64,000 nt of DNA from Cellulophaga sp. Hel_I_12 (lineage in GTDB: Bacteria > Bacteroidota > Bacteroidia > Flavobacteriales > Flavobacteriaceae). Each line of letters starts with the position of its first letter. Positions within the stretch are counted from its first letter, which is position 1. Below the pieces are notes generated by a model, which was not told the DNA's origin, did not search any database, and saw only the letters and a list, made by a program, of their open reading frames with translations. Of the stretch, positions 19,117 to 28,351 are shown in pieces. The position numbers and the translations under genes are program-made. The stretch is taken from assembly GCF_000799565.1 (NCBI RefSeq), contig NZ_JUHB01000001.1, forward strand, positions 1,987,501-2,051,500, in the 5' to 3' direction.

Positions 19117-19854
19117 ATGAACTTAACCAGAAGTCAACTTTCTTTACTCATTACCATTTTCTCCATGGCCATAGTGGTGTTGGCATTATACAACACGCAC
19201 CTAAATTCTACTGAAAAAGAAGAGTATGTAATTGAACTGGCTGTTCTGGATGAAGAAGAGCTTGAGGAGCTTGTGAAAGAACAAGAAGAACTTCAAGAAG
19301 AATTAACACAATCTGAGTCCATAAAATCGCATATGGCCTTTAATGAAACTGCAAAAGCCAGTTACGGCAACCCTGAACCCCTGAAAACTTTAGAGGAATT
19401 AATGGCGGAAAGTGAAAGTAGCTCTGATAGTGATGAACCCTCAGAACTTTTATCTTCTGATAATGGTTATGCAGCTAATTTAAAAGAACTCCAAAAAAAA
19501 CGCAAAGAGGCGAAAGAATTGCTTGGCGAGCGTGAAGCACAAAAAGATGTTCCTACCAACAATTTAGCGAAACGCAGAACTTCAATATCCTATTCTTTAA
19601 TAGATAGAAATCATATTACGCTACCAGTACCTATTTACACCTGTATTGAAGGGGGGCGCATCGTTATAAACATCCTTGTGGATGGGAATGGAAATGTTCT
19701 TGAAGCTGAATTTAACAAGAAAAGCTCTTCGACAGAAAATGGTTGCCTCATTGACAATGCCATTAAATATGCTTTAAAATCGCAGTTCAACACTTCTTCT
19801 AAAGCGCCTCAAAAAGGAACTATAACTTATTTATTCCAAGAAAAGGCACGCTAA
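19117..19854 (+). CDS. TonB-like energy transducer protein
   Basis: 245 residues. One N-terminal membrane helix (about 9-27), then a very acidic, coiled-coil-like stretch (EEELEELVKEQEELQEEL), a Ser/Asp-rich linker, and a C-terminal domain whose core GGRIVINILVDGNGNVLEAE plus NGCLIDNAIKYALKSQF matches the TonB C-terminal fold. Proteins of this type span the periplasm to energise outer-membrane receptors, but the usual Pro-rich linker is missing, so it may have another role. The gene is the last of the ftsX row and its 3' end overlaps the convergent thioredoxin-like gene by 24 bases. Confidence 0.65.
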   Translation: MNLTRSQLSLLITIFSMAIVVLALYNTHLNSTEKEEYVIELAVLDEEELEELVKEQEELQEELTQSESIKSHMAFNETAKASYGNPEPLKTLEELMAESESSSDSDEPSELLSSDNGYAANLKELQKKRKEAKELLGEREAQKDVPTNNLAKRRTSISYSLIDRNHITLPVPIYTCIEGGRIVINILVDGNGNVLEAEFNKKSSSTENGCLIDNAIKYALKSQFNTSSKAPQKGTITYLFQEKAR

Positions 19855-20469
19855 GATATCCGTAGCGGTACTTTGTCCTTTATCCTTGGTATACCACATT
19901 TGCAAGTCTTGCTTAAACTCAGGGGTTAAACTACCATGTTCTTGCTTATAGTCTTGAACCATTTGCATTGCTTCTTTAGGTCTTGGTCCCCAATCAGCTA
20001 TAACATTTAAGGCTTCGTCAACAATCACAAGTTTAGGGATAGAAAGAGTGCCATTGGTTAAAAACAAGTTCATTAATTCCAAATTTTCATCCCTCAGGAC
20101 TACTTTAAAATCAATATTGGCATTGAGTACTGCCATTTTATTCATTATCGGCATTATCTGAGCTGCATCTCCACACCAGCTTTCTGTAAGCACTAAAAAA
20201 GTAATTTTTTTGTCAATTTTTTTAAGCTTGCTAACGATAAGATCTGTTAACTTTATTGTTTTATCTAAACGCTTCATTCGTTTATCATTCAACAAGGTAT
20301 AGTCTGCCAATTCCTCTAATTGTTGGGGGCCCGTTGTTTTATGCTCTAAAGCTAATTGGGTTACCATAGCGCGATAATCCTCATAGGAAAATGCTTTAGA
20401 TAAACTTTCTTTCAGTATTGTTGTTATTGATTTTTCCACACGATTTATTGTTTGATGCTCCATACCCAA
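19831..20469 (-). CDS. Thioredoxin family protein
   Basis: 212 residues. Residues about 100-190 form a thioredoxin fold of the Thioredoxin_9 type: LTESWCGDAAQIMPIM replaces the WCxxC motif, so only the first cysteine remains, and the cis-proline occurs in LSIPKLVIVD. The N-terminal 90 residues are helical and charged. The loss of the second Cys argues against a classic disulfide reductase; a bacilliredoxin-like or binding role is possible. A second Met three codons in is an equally good start. It is a single gene converging on the TonB-like gene. Confidence 0.8.
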   Translation of the reverse strand: MGMEHQTINRVEKSITTILKESLSKAFSYEDYRAMVTQLALEHKTTGPQQLEELADYTLLNDKRMKRLDKTIKLTDLIVSKLKKIDKKITFLVLTESWCGDAAQIMPIMNKMAVLNANIDFKVVLRDENLELMNLFLTNGTLSIPKLVIVDEALNVIADWGPRPKEAMQMVQDYKQEHGSLTPEFKQDLQMWYTKDKGQSTATDILACLFLE

Positions 20470-20681
20470 ATATTTAATGCAAACTTAGCTCGTTTCTTAT
20501 TTTTAAAACCTGAACTATATCATGTTTTGTAGAAAAAAGGAACCATAACTTACAACGTTGAGCATAGATTGCTGCGTTTGGGATATTTTATAGATCGGTC
20601 TGAAGCCTTAAAATAGAGGTACGGCATTTTTTATTTTTTAAATTTTGCATGGCCCTTATTAGTACAAAACTAGTAAGCATC

Positions 20682-20712
20682 AAAAAAGCCACCCATATAC
20701 TAGAGTGGCTTT
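20682..20712 (-). terminator. Terminator after the small repeat protein gene
   Basis: Arms aaagccac (20685-20692) and gtggcttt (20705-20712); on the minus strand a run of T follows. Located 26 bases beyond the stop codon. Confidence 0.8.
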
Positions 20713-20737
20713 GCTTATTACTGTACCTAAATTATTT

Positions 20738-21094
20738 CTATTTTACAATACACTGATGAGCATCAAAATTTTTTGGCAAATAACGTTGTACGTCAAAACC
20801 AAGATCTATTTCTACCTCTTCTTCTATGTAATTAATATCATCAATAGCTAACTCAATACCTGCGTAAGGGTTAAAATCTGTTGGTAAATAATCATAAGGA
20901 TTAAACCCTAAATCGATGTCTTGCTCCACTTCAATAAAATGAATGTCATTGACACCAATAGCACAACAAACATCGATTGTTTTTGTCTTTTTAAAAGGTA
21001 TGGTGTATTCTAAATCGCTATCCCCCGTGTTCGCCTGGAGACCATTAACAAAGGTAAAAATTACTGCTGCGAAAACTACTTTATACTTATTCAT
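20738..21094 (-). CDS. Small secreted protein with two internal repeats
   Basis: 118 residues with a signal peptide (MNKYKVVFAAVIFTFVNGLQA). The mature part is acidic and contains two copies of a roughly 28-residue unit: DIHFIEVEQDIDLGF.. with YLPTDFN, then DINYIEEEVEIDLGF.. with YLPKNFD. No known domain is recognised. Few cysteines (CC near residue 43 and one near the end). It has its own promoter and terminator. Probably periplasmic or exported; function unknown. Confidence 0.7.
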   Translation of the reverse strand: MNKYKVVFAAVIFTFVNGLQANTGDSDLEYTIPFKKTKTIDVCCAIGVNDIHFIEVEQDIDLGFNPYDYLPTDFNPYAGIELAIDDINYIEEEVEIDLGFDVQRYLPKNFDAHQCIVK

Positions 21095-21615
21095 AACTAA
21101 GGTATTTAAACATTATTCTTTAACTAATTTTTTACTAAGTACTGGCAAAATTGTTCTGGGAACGTATTGCGTTGTACCCGTTTTAGTCGAGTGCAAAAAT
21201 ACAACCAAACAAAAAGATTAGGCCAAGGAAATTCGTTAAATAATGGTTAAACTATTTATTTAACATAGTATTACTATCATTTTAAAAACAAAAGACATAA
21301 CTACCTATATATAAACTACTTAAGTATATATATATATATTTAAAAATTAGGTGCAAGGGATTATTTCTACTGCTTTAGTACTTGACATATCCTAAAAATT
21401 ACTTAAAATCTTGCCAGTTTTTTAGTCTAACGGGTATCTTGTGGTTTAAATGAAGAACTCTTAAGTCCAAAATAATTTAATTAGCTCGTGGTATTTACTA
21501 TCCTAATTAGACCTGAGATTGGGCATAAATTAAGGTCTACTCCTAATAGTTTCGATCTACCATGGGTAACACCTGTTAAGCAAAAGCTATTGCTACAAAA
21601 GTACTTTGCAGAAGA
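21095..21615. other. 521-base gene-free region
   Basis: Contains the promoter of the small repeat protein near 21194-21226, a short TA dinucleotide run near 21325-21340, and otherwise AT-rich sequence with no convincing gene. A short plus-strand open frame starting near 21488 runs into the antisense of the YitT gene and lacks coding character. Confidence 0.5.
21194..21226 (-). promoter_or_regulatory. Promoter of the small repeat protein gene
   Basis: On the minus strand TTG (21226-21224), 22 bases, then TATTTTTG (21201-21194), matching TTG-N17-23-TAnnTTTG of Flavobacteriaceae. This predicts a leader of roughly 95 bases. Confidence 0.6.
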
Positions 21616-22548
21616 TTACATGGCGTGTCTCTTTTTAATCATGCCTCCTCGGGTATCATTGATACGATGCATGATCACAAAAGCTTTTGGATCAATTTTG
21701 GAGATTTCAATATTTAACCTCCTAATTTCAAGCCGCGTAATTACGGTGTAAATAACATCATGATCGTTATTAGCTCCTTTTTTTCCGTAACCACCACTTG
21801 CTTTATAAATAGTTAATCCCCGTCCTAATTTATGAATAATCATTTGACGAATTTCATCACTATCATCTGATATAATAGTTACACCTGTGTACTCTTCAAT
21901 ACCTTCTACGACAAAATCTAGAGTTTTTGATGCCGCTAAATAGGTGAGCATGGAGTACAAAGCAGTTTCTATAGTTAAAAAATAAGCCGCTGCTAAAAAA
22001 ACTAAAATATTAATTAGAATGATGATATCGCCGATGGTGGTTCCAAGTTTTCTACTTAAAAATATAGCTACCACTTCTGTGCCGTCTAAGACACTGCCCC
22101 CACGAATACTTAAGCCTATTCCTGCCCCTAGAAAAAAACCTCCAAAAACAGCAACCAATAGCTTGTCTTGTGTAATTTCTGGAAAAGAAACTGTAGCCAA
22201 TACTAAGGCTAAACCTAAAATAGCCAGACTGGCTTTGATTGTAAATATTCGGCCAATAACACGATACCCCATGATTAAGAAAGGGGTATTCACGATTATA
22301 ATAAGAATCGGTAAAGGTACCTTGGTTACTTCTGCAATAAGCAAAGAAATACCTGTTGCACCACCATCAATAAAACTATTGGGTAGTAAAAAACTCTCTA
22401 GACCAAAGGCTGCTGCAAAAATACCTAAGATAATAAAAAAAGTATCTTTAATGAACGCATTAACACTTAAGCGTAGCCTTCGAGATTTTTTAAGATAAGT
22501 TTTTGCTCTTAACCAACGTTTGTAACCTTCTTTTTTATTGTTTTCCAT
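21616..22548 (-). CDS. YitT family membrane protein
   Basis: 310 residues. Five to six hydrophobic segments (DUF161) starting at about residue 30, with the family-typical LPNSFIDGGATGISLL. The C-terminal DUF2179 domain (about 215-300) contains GRGLTIYKASGGYGKK and a final INDTRGGMIKK. In the family this soluble domain is thought to bind a ligand, while the membrane part may be a transporter; the substrate is unknown. It is the last of a minus-strand series starting at the TetR gene, 40 bases after nhaA. Confidence 0.9.
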   Translation of the reverse strand: MENNKKEGYKRWLRAKTYLKKSRRLRLSVNAFIKDTFFIILGIFAAAFGLESFLLPNSFIDGGATGISLLIAEVTKVPLPILIIIVNTPFLIMGYRVIGRIFTIKASLAILGLALVLATVSFPEITQDKLLVAVFGGFFLGAGIGLSIRGGSVLDGTEVVAIFLSRKLGTTIGDIIILINILVFLAAAYFLTIETALYSMLTYLAASKTLDFVVEGIEEYTGVTIISDDSDEIRQMIIHKLGRGLTIYKASGGYGKKGANNDHDVIYTVITRLEIRRLNIEISKIDPKAFVIMHRINDTRGGMIKKRHAM

Positions 22549-22588
22549 ATTGAAATAGTAAAGATGAAGGTACTATTAATATTTAAAC

Positions 22589-23899
22589 TTATTCCGCGCT
22601 AAGCTCTTTTCTTCCACTCCATCGCAAAATAAAATAACCAATAATACCCGATAAAATAGAACCTGAAATAACACCTACTTTTGAAGAATTTACATAAACT
22701 ACTTCACCATAAAAAGCTAAGTTGGCTATAAATATTGACATGGTAAAGCCTACACCTGCTAAAATAGCTACACCTATTATTTGCGTAAAATTTGTACCAC
22801 TAGGCAGTTGGGCCCATTTTAACTTTATACTGAGGTATGACAATAAGGCAATTCCAATACATTTACCCACAAACAGGGCAATAGCAATGTTGAGAATTAA
22901 TGACATATCTATCTCCATGTTGCTGCTAAAAGCTACCCCGGCATTAGCTAAAGCGAATAAGGGCATAATAAAATAAGCGCTCCAGCCATGCAATTTATGT
23001 TCTAAATACTGAAGTGGAGATCGAAACTTTTCGGTTAATTCTTCTAAATTATCCATCTCTTGAATTTGATCGTAGGACAAAATAGGCTCTTTTGATTTTT
23101 CTGTTTTAATAATCCTTTCTGCAATAGTTTTTAAATTATCAATAAAATCGACCAGCACAACTTTTTGCCTTACCGGCACCGTAAATGCCAGAAGAACTCC
23201 TGCAATGGTTGGGTGGATTCCTGATTTTAGAAATAAAACCCAAATAATCACCCCTAGAATTGTGGTTAAATATTTTGAATAATAGCCTTTTTTCTCTGCA
23301 ATTACTAATGGTATAAAACAAATTGAAGCATAAAGTATGAGTATCCAATTGATCGTTTCGCTATAAAATACAGCAATGACTAACACAGCAACTAAATCAT
23401 CAACAATGGCGAATGCCGTTAAAAATATTTTAAGGCTCAGCGGCACACGGTTTCCGAGTAAGTTCAATATAGCTAAGGTAAAAGCAATATCAGTCGCCAT
23501 AGGAATACCCCACCCTTTAAATGTTTCTGGAGTATCATTTAAAACCATAAAAAGTACGAGCGGAAAGATGACACCTCCAATGGCTGCAAATAAGGGAAGC
23601 GCTGCTTTTTTGAACGAATTTAACTCACCAATTAATAATTCTCTTTTAATTTCGAGCCCTATTAAGAAGAAGAATATGGCCATAAGACCGTCATTAATCC
23701 ATAAGATTAAGGGTTTCGATAAACTAAAAGAATCAGAAGTAATTCCTATTTTAAAATCCCATAGCCATTCATAAACGTCACTGTAGCCCGAGTTGGCCCA
23801 CAACATGGCAAAAATGGTGGCTCCAAAGAGCAATATGCCACTTAAACCTTCAATTTTTACGAACTTTTGGAATGGAGTAAGAATCACTTTTCTAATCAT
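22589..23899 (-). CDS. nhaA: Na+/H+ antiporter NhaA
   Basis: 436 residues with about 12 helices. NhaA exchanges protons for sodium or lithium across the inner membrane in pH and salt homeostasis. Visible signatures: NDGLMAIFFFLIGLEIKREL near residue 68, PMATDIAFTLAIL, and the paired ion-binding aspartates in FAIVDDLVAVLVIA. A charged loop (KTEKSKEPILSYDQIQEM) separates the two halves, as in other flavobacterial members. It starts 25 bases after the tolC-like gene and probably belongs to the same transcript. Confidence 0.96.
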   Translation of the reverse strand: MIRKVILTPFQKFVKIEGLSGILLFGATIFAMLWANSGYSDVYEWLWDFKIGITSDSFSLSKPLILWINDGLMAIFFFLIGLEIKRELLIGELNSFKKAALPLFAAIGGVIFPLVLFMVLNDTPETFKGWGIPMATDIAFTLAILNLLGNRVPLSLKIFLTAFAIVDDLVAVLVIAVFYSETINWILILYASICFIPLVIAEKKGYYSKYLTTILGVIIWVLFLKSGIHPTIAGVLLAFTVPVRQKVVLVDFIDNLKTIAERIIKTEKSKEPILSYDQIQEMDNLEELTEKFRSPLQYLEHKLHGWSAYFIMPLFALANAGVAFSSNMEIDMSLILNIAIALFVGKCIGIALLSYLSIKLKWAQLPSGTNFTQIIGVAILAGVGFTMSIFIANLAFYGEVVYVNSSKVGVISGSILSGIIGYFILRWSGRKELSAE

Positions 23900-23924
23900 A
23901 TTTTTTTAATAAGAACCCTCGAAG

Positions 23925-25331
23925 TTATAAATTTTTTGGGTTTGAGGCTAGACTATTAAATAATTTAGCTTTTGCTTCAAAAAATTTATTTTGAACTTGA
24001 TTCTTTTTTAACTCGGCATCGATTAACTTACTTTCCCTTGAGTTAATTAAAAATAGTGAACTTTCTCCAAAACTAAATTTACGTTCTTCCGCTAACAGTA
24101 AGGTGGTATAATTCTGAACAATTTCATCAATTAAACTATTTTGAATTTCAAAGGAATCTAATTCCTTATAAATCGCAATAATTTTATTTTTAATGGATAT
24201 TTCAGCATTCTTAAAATCGAACTCAGCATCTTGTAATTTAAACTTAGCTAATTTTAAATCTCCGCGTTCTTTTCTTAAAAACAACGGAACTTGAAACGTA
24301 ATGCCTCCTTTATAATTTGGTGTCTGCAGCGAATTTATCAAAGCTGGTGTTTCTGTCAAAAAATTATACTCTACATCTATTTTTGGAAGCAATTTATTTG
24401 CTTTTAAATTTTTATCAACGTTTAGCGCTTTAATTTTAAAATCTAGTGATTTAAGTTTAGGATGATTCTCGATGGTAAAACTATCCAAGGGCACTCCTAA
24501 GATTTCTAAAGTAATATCGATCTCCTTATTCAAATTCTCATCAGGAATCACGTTTTCTTGAAGCTCTAGCGGAATATTATCATTCAACCACAAAAAATTA
24601 GATAATTGTAGTGAGGTATTCATGAGTCTAACCTTTGCTTGCTCAAAGTTTAACAATCTATCTTGAACAGCTATTTTAGCCTCTACCGTGTCAATGGCCG
24701 CAACTTGGCCCGAAGCCGCACTTTGTTTTACCCCCTTAAAACGTACTTTGGCATTTTCATAAAAATTATCAAAAATTTTGCTTTCATTATAGGCTTGTAA
24801 CCAATCAAAATAGGCTAGCGAAGCTTGGTACAAAATTTCATTTATTAGCAAGTCTCGATCTGCAATCGACTGTTCCCTAAAAAATTTTGCCTGTTTAAGC
24901 GTGGCCATCCGCTCATTAATCCATAAGCCTTGGCCTACTGACATGCTTACTCCGGCGGCATATAGGCCATCTTCTGGCACTGTTGATTCAGGATTAAGGT
25001 ACACGCCATCGTTTTGTTCAAAAGTTCCTTTTAAAGTTACGCCATACCAAGTCGGTATTTTAAACGCAGCATTTAGCCGATCATAATACTCAGTACCTTT
25101 AAATTCTTTCGTATCAAAATCTACTTCTATTTTAGGGTCGAAACCGCCACGCGATTTCATTAAATTAGCTTGACCAATGGCTATGGTTAATTCTGCTTGT
25201 TTTGCAATAGGGTGGTACTTTTTTACAAAACCAAGGTATTCGTTGAAATTTAAAACAACGGTGTCCTTGGTTTGCCCATTTAAAAAGTAAACACAAACAA
25301 AAAATAAATAACATAAACTATTACGCATCAT
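23925..25331 (-). CDS. TolC family outer-membrane efflux protein
   Basis: 468 residues with an N-terminal signal peptide (MMRNSLCYLFFVCVYFLNGQ). The rest is dominated by long helices with coiled-coil heptads, in two homologous halves (about 40-230 and 250-460). That is the TolC layout, which forms a trimeric outer-membrane channel plus periplasmic tunnel. It starts 2 bases after the HlyD-type gene ends and completes a tripartite exporter with it and the ABC protein. Substrate unknown. Confidence 0.9.
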   Translation of the reverse strand: MMRNSLCYLFFVCVYFLNGQTKDTVVLNFNEYLGFVKKYHPIAKQAELTIAIGQANLMKSRGGFDPKIEVDFDTKEFKGTEYYDRLNAAFKIPTWYGVTLKGTFEQNDGVYLNPESTVPEDGLYAAGVSMSVGQGLWINERMATLKQAKFFREQSIADRDLLINEILYQASLAYFDWLQAYNESKIFDNFYENAKVRFKGVKQSAASGQVAAIDTVEAKIAVQDRLLNFEQAKVRLMNTSLQLSNFLWLNDNIPLELQENVIPDENLNKEIDITLEILGVPLDSFTIENHPKLKSLDFKIKALNVDKNLKANKLLPKIDVEYNFLTETPALINSLQTPNYKGGITFQVPLFLRKERGDLKLAKFKLQDAEFDFKNAEISIKNKIIAIYKELDSFEIQNSLIDEIVQNYTTLLLAEERKFSFGESSLFLINSRESKLIDAELKKNQVQNKFFEAKAKLFNSLASNPKNL

Positions 25332-25333
25332 AT

Positions 25334-26677
25334 TTACTTTTTTGAAATAGCTGTATCGGGCTGATAAAAATTAGGTGGAAAGCCGTTTATCTGACGCCAC
25401 AATTCGTACCAAATTGGTACGTCTTCTAGCAAGGCTATCGTATTGGTTCCAGAACCCACACGAAGTTCGTCTGGCCAAGGCTTTTCTTCTGGATCTTGTA
25501 TTAACAAGACACGATATTTTCCATTGGTACTCATAAAATTTTCAATAGCAAATACAACCCCACCATAAGTACCATATGATGCATTTGGCCATCCGCTAAA
25601 AATAATCACAGGCCAACCATCAAATTGAATTCTTACTTTTTCTCCTTTATGCACTAAGGGTAGATCTATAGGTGCCACAAACATTTCAACAGCTTTATCA
25701 TAATTCTGTGGCATAATACTAACTAACTCTTCGCCTTCTTTAAAGGTTTCACCCAAACCCGCCTTTAAAGTTCTATTAATTAATCCACTTTGCGTTGCCC
25801 TTATATAGTATAAATCATTGCGTATCTCATAATTAGTAAACTGATTTTCAAGTTTAGTTACTTGCGCCTCAGAATCGAATTGTGAAGATTGCGCAGTTCG
25901 CATATCACTTTCTGCTTTTGATATTTTATCTATATAGTCTGCCTGAACACTATTTATTTCTATTTCAGCATTTATAACCTCATTCTTGCTGGCTAGTAGT
26001 TTATTCTCTTGAGAAATTATTTTTGCCTGCGTTTCTTGAAGTTTTAACCTTTTTTCTTCTACATCAGTTAGCGCAAATAATCCTTCCTCTTCAAGCTGAA
26101 CGATTCGTTCATATTGCCTTTCTGCAATGCGCAAATTCGTTTCGGCTGCCTTGAGATCTATGCTATCACTTTTTACTTTGAGTTTTGATTGTAGTAATTT
26201 GTTTCTAGCCTGCGCTAGTTTTAAACTACGCCCGTTTGATAAAGCCCCAATTTGCGTATTTAATGCCTTAACTTTTCCCTGGTATGAAGAAACAGACATT
26301 TCTTTAGCGTTTATTTGCATTCTTGTGCGTTCCACTAATCTGGGATCAAAATATTCATTTTTTACTTCGGAAATAAACAATATCGTATCTCCTTTTTGAA
26401 CGTAGTCGCCCTCTTGCACGTACCATTTTTCAATTTTACCAGGTATAGTTGATTGAATAGTTTGCGGACGCTGATCTGGTTTTAAAGTAGTTAAAGCTCC
26501 TTTGCCCCTAATATTTTGCGTCCATGGAAGAAATATGAAAATTAAACCAAAAATAGCCGACGCCAATAAAAATCGATTAAAATGCTTGTAATGCCTTTTA
26601 TGGAAAACTGTTTGGGTTGACTTATAGGTGGTAAGATCAACTTTTTGATTTACTGTGTTTTTAGATATGTTTAGCAT
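25334..26677 (-). CDS. HlyD-type membrane fusion protein
   Basis: 447 residues: one membrane helix (about 36-53), a biotinyl-lipoyl half (TIQSTIPGKIEKWYVQEGDYV near 93), a long coiled-coil hairpin (about 140-290), the second lipoyl half (IRATQSGLINRTLKAGLGE) and a beta-barrel domain. It links the inner-membrane ABC protein to the TolC-type channel across the periplasm. It sits 6 bases downstream of the ABC gene, all in one operon led by the TetR regulator. Size is typical for adaptors of type I secretion or drug efflux. Confidence 0.92.
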   Translation of the reverse strand: MLNISKNTVNQKVDLTTYKSTQTVFHKRHYKHFNRFLLASAIFGLIFIFLPWTQNIRGKGALTTLKPDQRPQTIQSTIPGKIEKWYVQEGDYVQKGDTILFISEVKNEYFDPRLVERTRMQINAKEMSVSSYQGKVKALNTQIGALSNGRSLKLAQARNKLLQSKLKVKSDSIDLKAAETNLRIAERQYERIVQLEEEGLFALTDVEEKRLKLQETQAKIISQENKLLASKNEVINAEIEINSVQADYIDKISKAESDMRTAQSSQFDSEAQVTKLENQFTNYEIRNDLYYIRATQSGLINRTLKAGLGETFKEGEELVSIMPQNYDKAVEMFVAPIDLPLVHKGEKVRIQFDGWPVIIFSGWPNASYGTYGGVVFAIENFMSTNGKYRVLLIQDPEEKPWPDELRVGSGTNTIALLEDVPIWYELWRQINGFPPNFYQPDTAISKK

Positions 26678-26683
26678 CGTATA

Positions 26684-28351
26684 TTATTTATCACTTACTA
26701 TTTTACCTTCTTCAAGTGTTAAAATTCTGTCACATCTGGTTAGCCACTTTGGATCGTGACTAACTATAATAATAGACCATGGGTTGGCTTTATCTATTAA
26801 AAAATCCATTATTTTTAAAGCATCCATTTCGTCGAGTTGGTCTAAAGGTTCTTTTAAAATTAATAATTTTGGTTTGCGCACAATAGCCCTTGCTAATACA
26901 ATCTTTTTTGCAACGTTGTGCGGTAATTGTTGACCCTCAGGGAAGATAAACGTATGGATCCCTTTTGGTTGCTTTTTTATAAATTTTGACAATTCGGTTT
27001 TTTCTATTGCCCAATATAAATCTTCTTGAGAAATTGAGGTATCACCGAAAGTAATGTTATTCAAAATTGTACCTTCAAATGTGCTCTCCTCCGTTAATGA
27101 TTGCCCAATAAAAGAACGATAATGATTGGGGATGATATTATCAAGTGCTATATTATTAATAAAAATGTTACCCTCTGTAGGCTTATAGAGTCCTGCAATT
27201 AAACGCAATAAACTTGTTTTTCCAGATCCATTAGAACCCAAAATCAATGTTCTGCTTTTGGGGGCAATGGTCAAAGATAGGTTGTCTATTATTTTAATTT
27301 TAGAATTTATAGGTGTAAAACCTACAGCATCTAACTCAACTATTAATTCTGAATCTTGCGTTAAAGGAGTTTGCCCTTCTTGGTTTTCTATCTCTTTATC
27401 AACTACCTGCCCTATTTTTTCTAAAGACGTTAAAAGGTCATAAATAGTTTCTAAGCCTCGAATTAACTTTTCTACAGAATTTATAACTAATAAAATAATG
27501 ATCTCGGCCGCCACAAATTGACCGATATTCATTTCTTGATTTAAAACTAATAAACCTCCGATTAATAAAAGACCACCAGTGACTAAAACTTTAAAGCCAA
27601 TCATTTGAATATACTGCATGACTAAAACTCTAAAGTGGTTTTCTCTGGCACCTAAATAATCGCTTACTAAAAGATCATTTTTCATTAGGGCATGAGACGT
27701 ATTTCCTGATAATTTAAAACTTACTAAGGAACGAGCAACTTCTTGAATCCAATGTGCAACTTTGTATTTATACTTAGATTCTTCTAAGCTTGTATTTAGC
27801 CCTTTCTCAGCGGTAAATTTAAATACCACATAAATTAATAATACGAGTAGTAATCCGTAAATGATAAAAAATGGATGGTAGAAAGAAAGTAATAACAAGC
27901 CAAATATAATTTGCAACAAGGACGCCGGAAAATCAATTAACAGTTTTGCTAGTGATTTTTGAATATTAATCGTATCAAAAAAGCGATTGGCAAGTTCTGG
28001 TGGGTAATAATTATTTAACTCACTCATTTTAATTTTCGGAAAACGATAAGACAATTCAAAAGAAGCTCTTGTGAATATTTTTTGCTGAATGTTTTCTATA
28101 ATTCTAATTTGCATTAATTGCAAAATTCCACCAAAAGCGACTCCCCCCGTAACAAGAATGACCAAAATAATCCAGGAAGTACTTATCTCAGCGCCTTGAA
28201 TTAAATTAATGATCGCCTGTATCCCTAAGGGTAAGGAGAGATTTACCAGTCCGGCGAAAATAGCATAGTACAAGGTTTGTAAAATATCTCTTCGGTCTAA
28301 TTTTAATAAGCCAATTAAACGCTTAAAAGGACTTAATGTATTTTTAGCCAT
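26684..28351 (-). CDS. ABC transporter, membrane plus degenerate nucleotide-binding domain
   Basis: 555 residues: five to six membrane helices (residues 25-300) fused to an ATPase domain (335-555), like HlyB/MsbA exporters but without a peptidase domain. Walker A GSNGSGKT (373-380), Q-loop Gln417 and switch His532 are present. The signature LSGGQ is replaced by LPHNVAKK (476-483), and Walker B reads LLILKEP (496-502), with Lys500 where the metal-binding Asp belongs; Glu501 remains. Similar erosion is seen in some flavobacterial relatives, as far as I recall. Forms the inner-membrane part of the exporter with the HlyD and TolC genes. Overlaps the TetR gene by 8 bases. Confidence 0.88.
   Translation of the reverse strand: MAKNTLSPFKRLIGLLKLDRRDILQTLYYAIFAGLVNLSLPLGIQAIINLIQGAEISTSWIILVILVTGGVAFGGILQLMQIRIIENIQQKIFTRASFELSYRFPKIKMSELNNYYPPELANRFFDTINIQKSLAKLLIDFPASLLQIIFGLLLLSFYHPFFIIYGLLLVLLIYVVFKFTAEKGLNTSLEESKYKYKVAHWIQEVARSLVSFKLSGNTSHALMKNDLLVSDYLGARENHFRVLVMQYIQMIGFKVLVTGGLLLIGGLLVLNQEMNIGQFVAAEIIILLVINSVEKLIRGLETIYDLLTSLEKIGQVVDKEIENQEGQTPLTQDSELIVELDAVGFTPINSKIKIIDNLSLTIAPKSRTLILGSNGSGKTSLLRLIAGLYKPTEGNIFINNIALDNIIPNHYRSFIGQSLTEESTFEGTILNNITFGDTSISQEDLYWAIEKTELSKFIKKQPKGIHTFIFPEGQQLPHNVAKKIVLARAIVRKPKLLILKEPLDQLDEMDALKIMDFLIDKANPWSIIIVSHDPKWLTRCDRILTLEEGKIVSDK

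Noticed and set aside
21325..21340. TA dinucleotide run as a possible phase-variation repeat
   Set aside because: Too short, and not placed within a promoter spacer or a coding start that I can recognise.
21488..21751. Plus-strand frame of 87 codons
   Set aside because: Runs antisense into the YitT gene, starts with GTG, has no family likeness and no promoter or signal.
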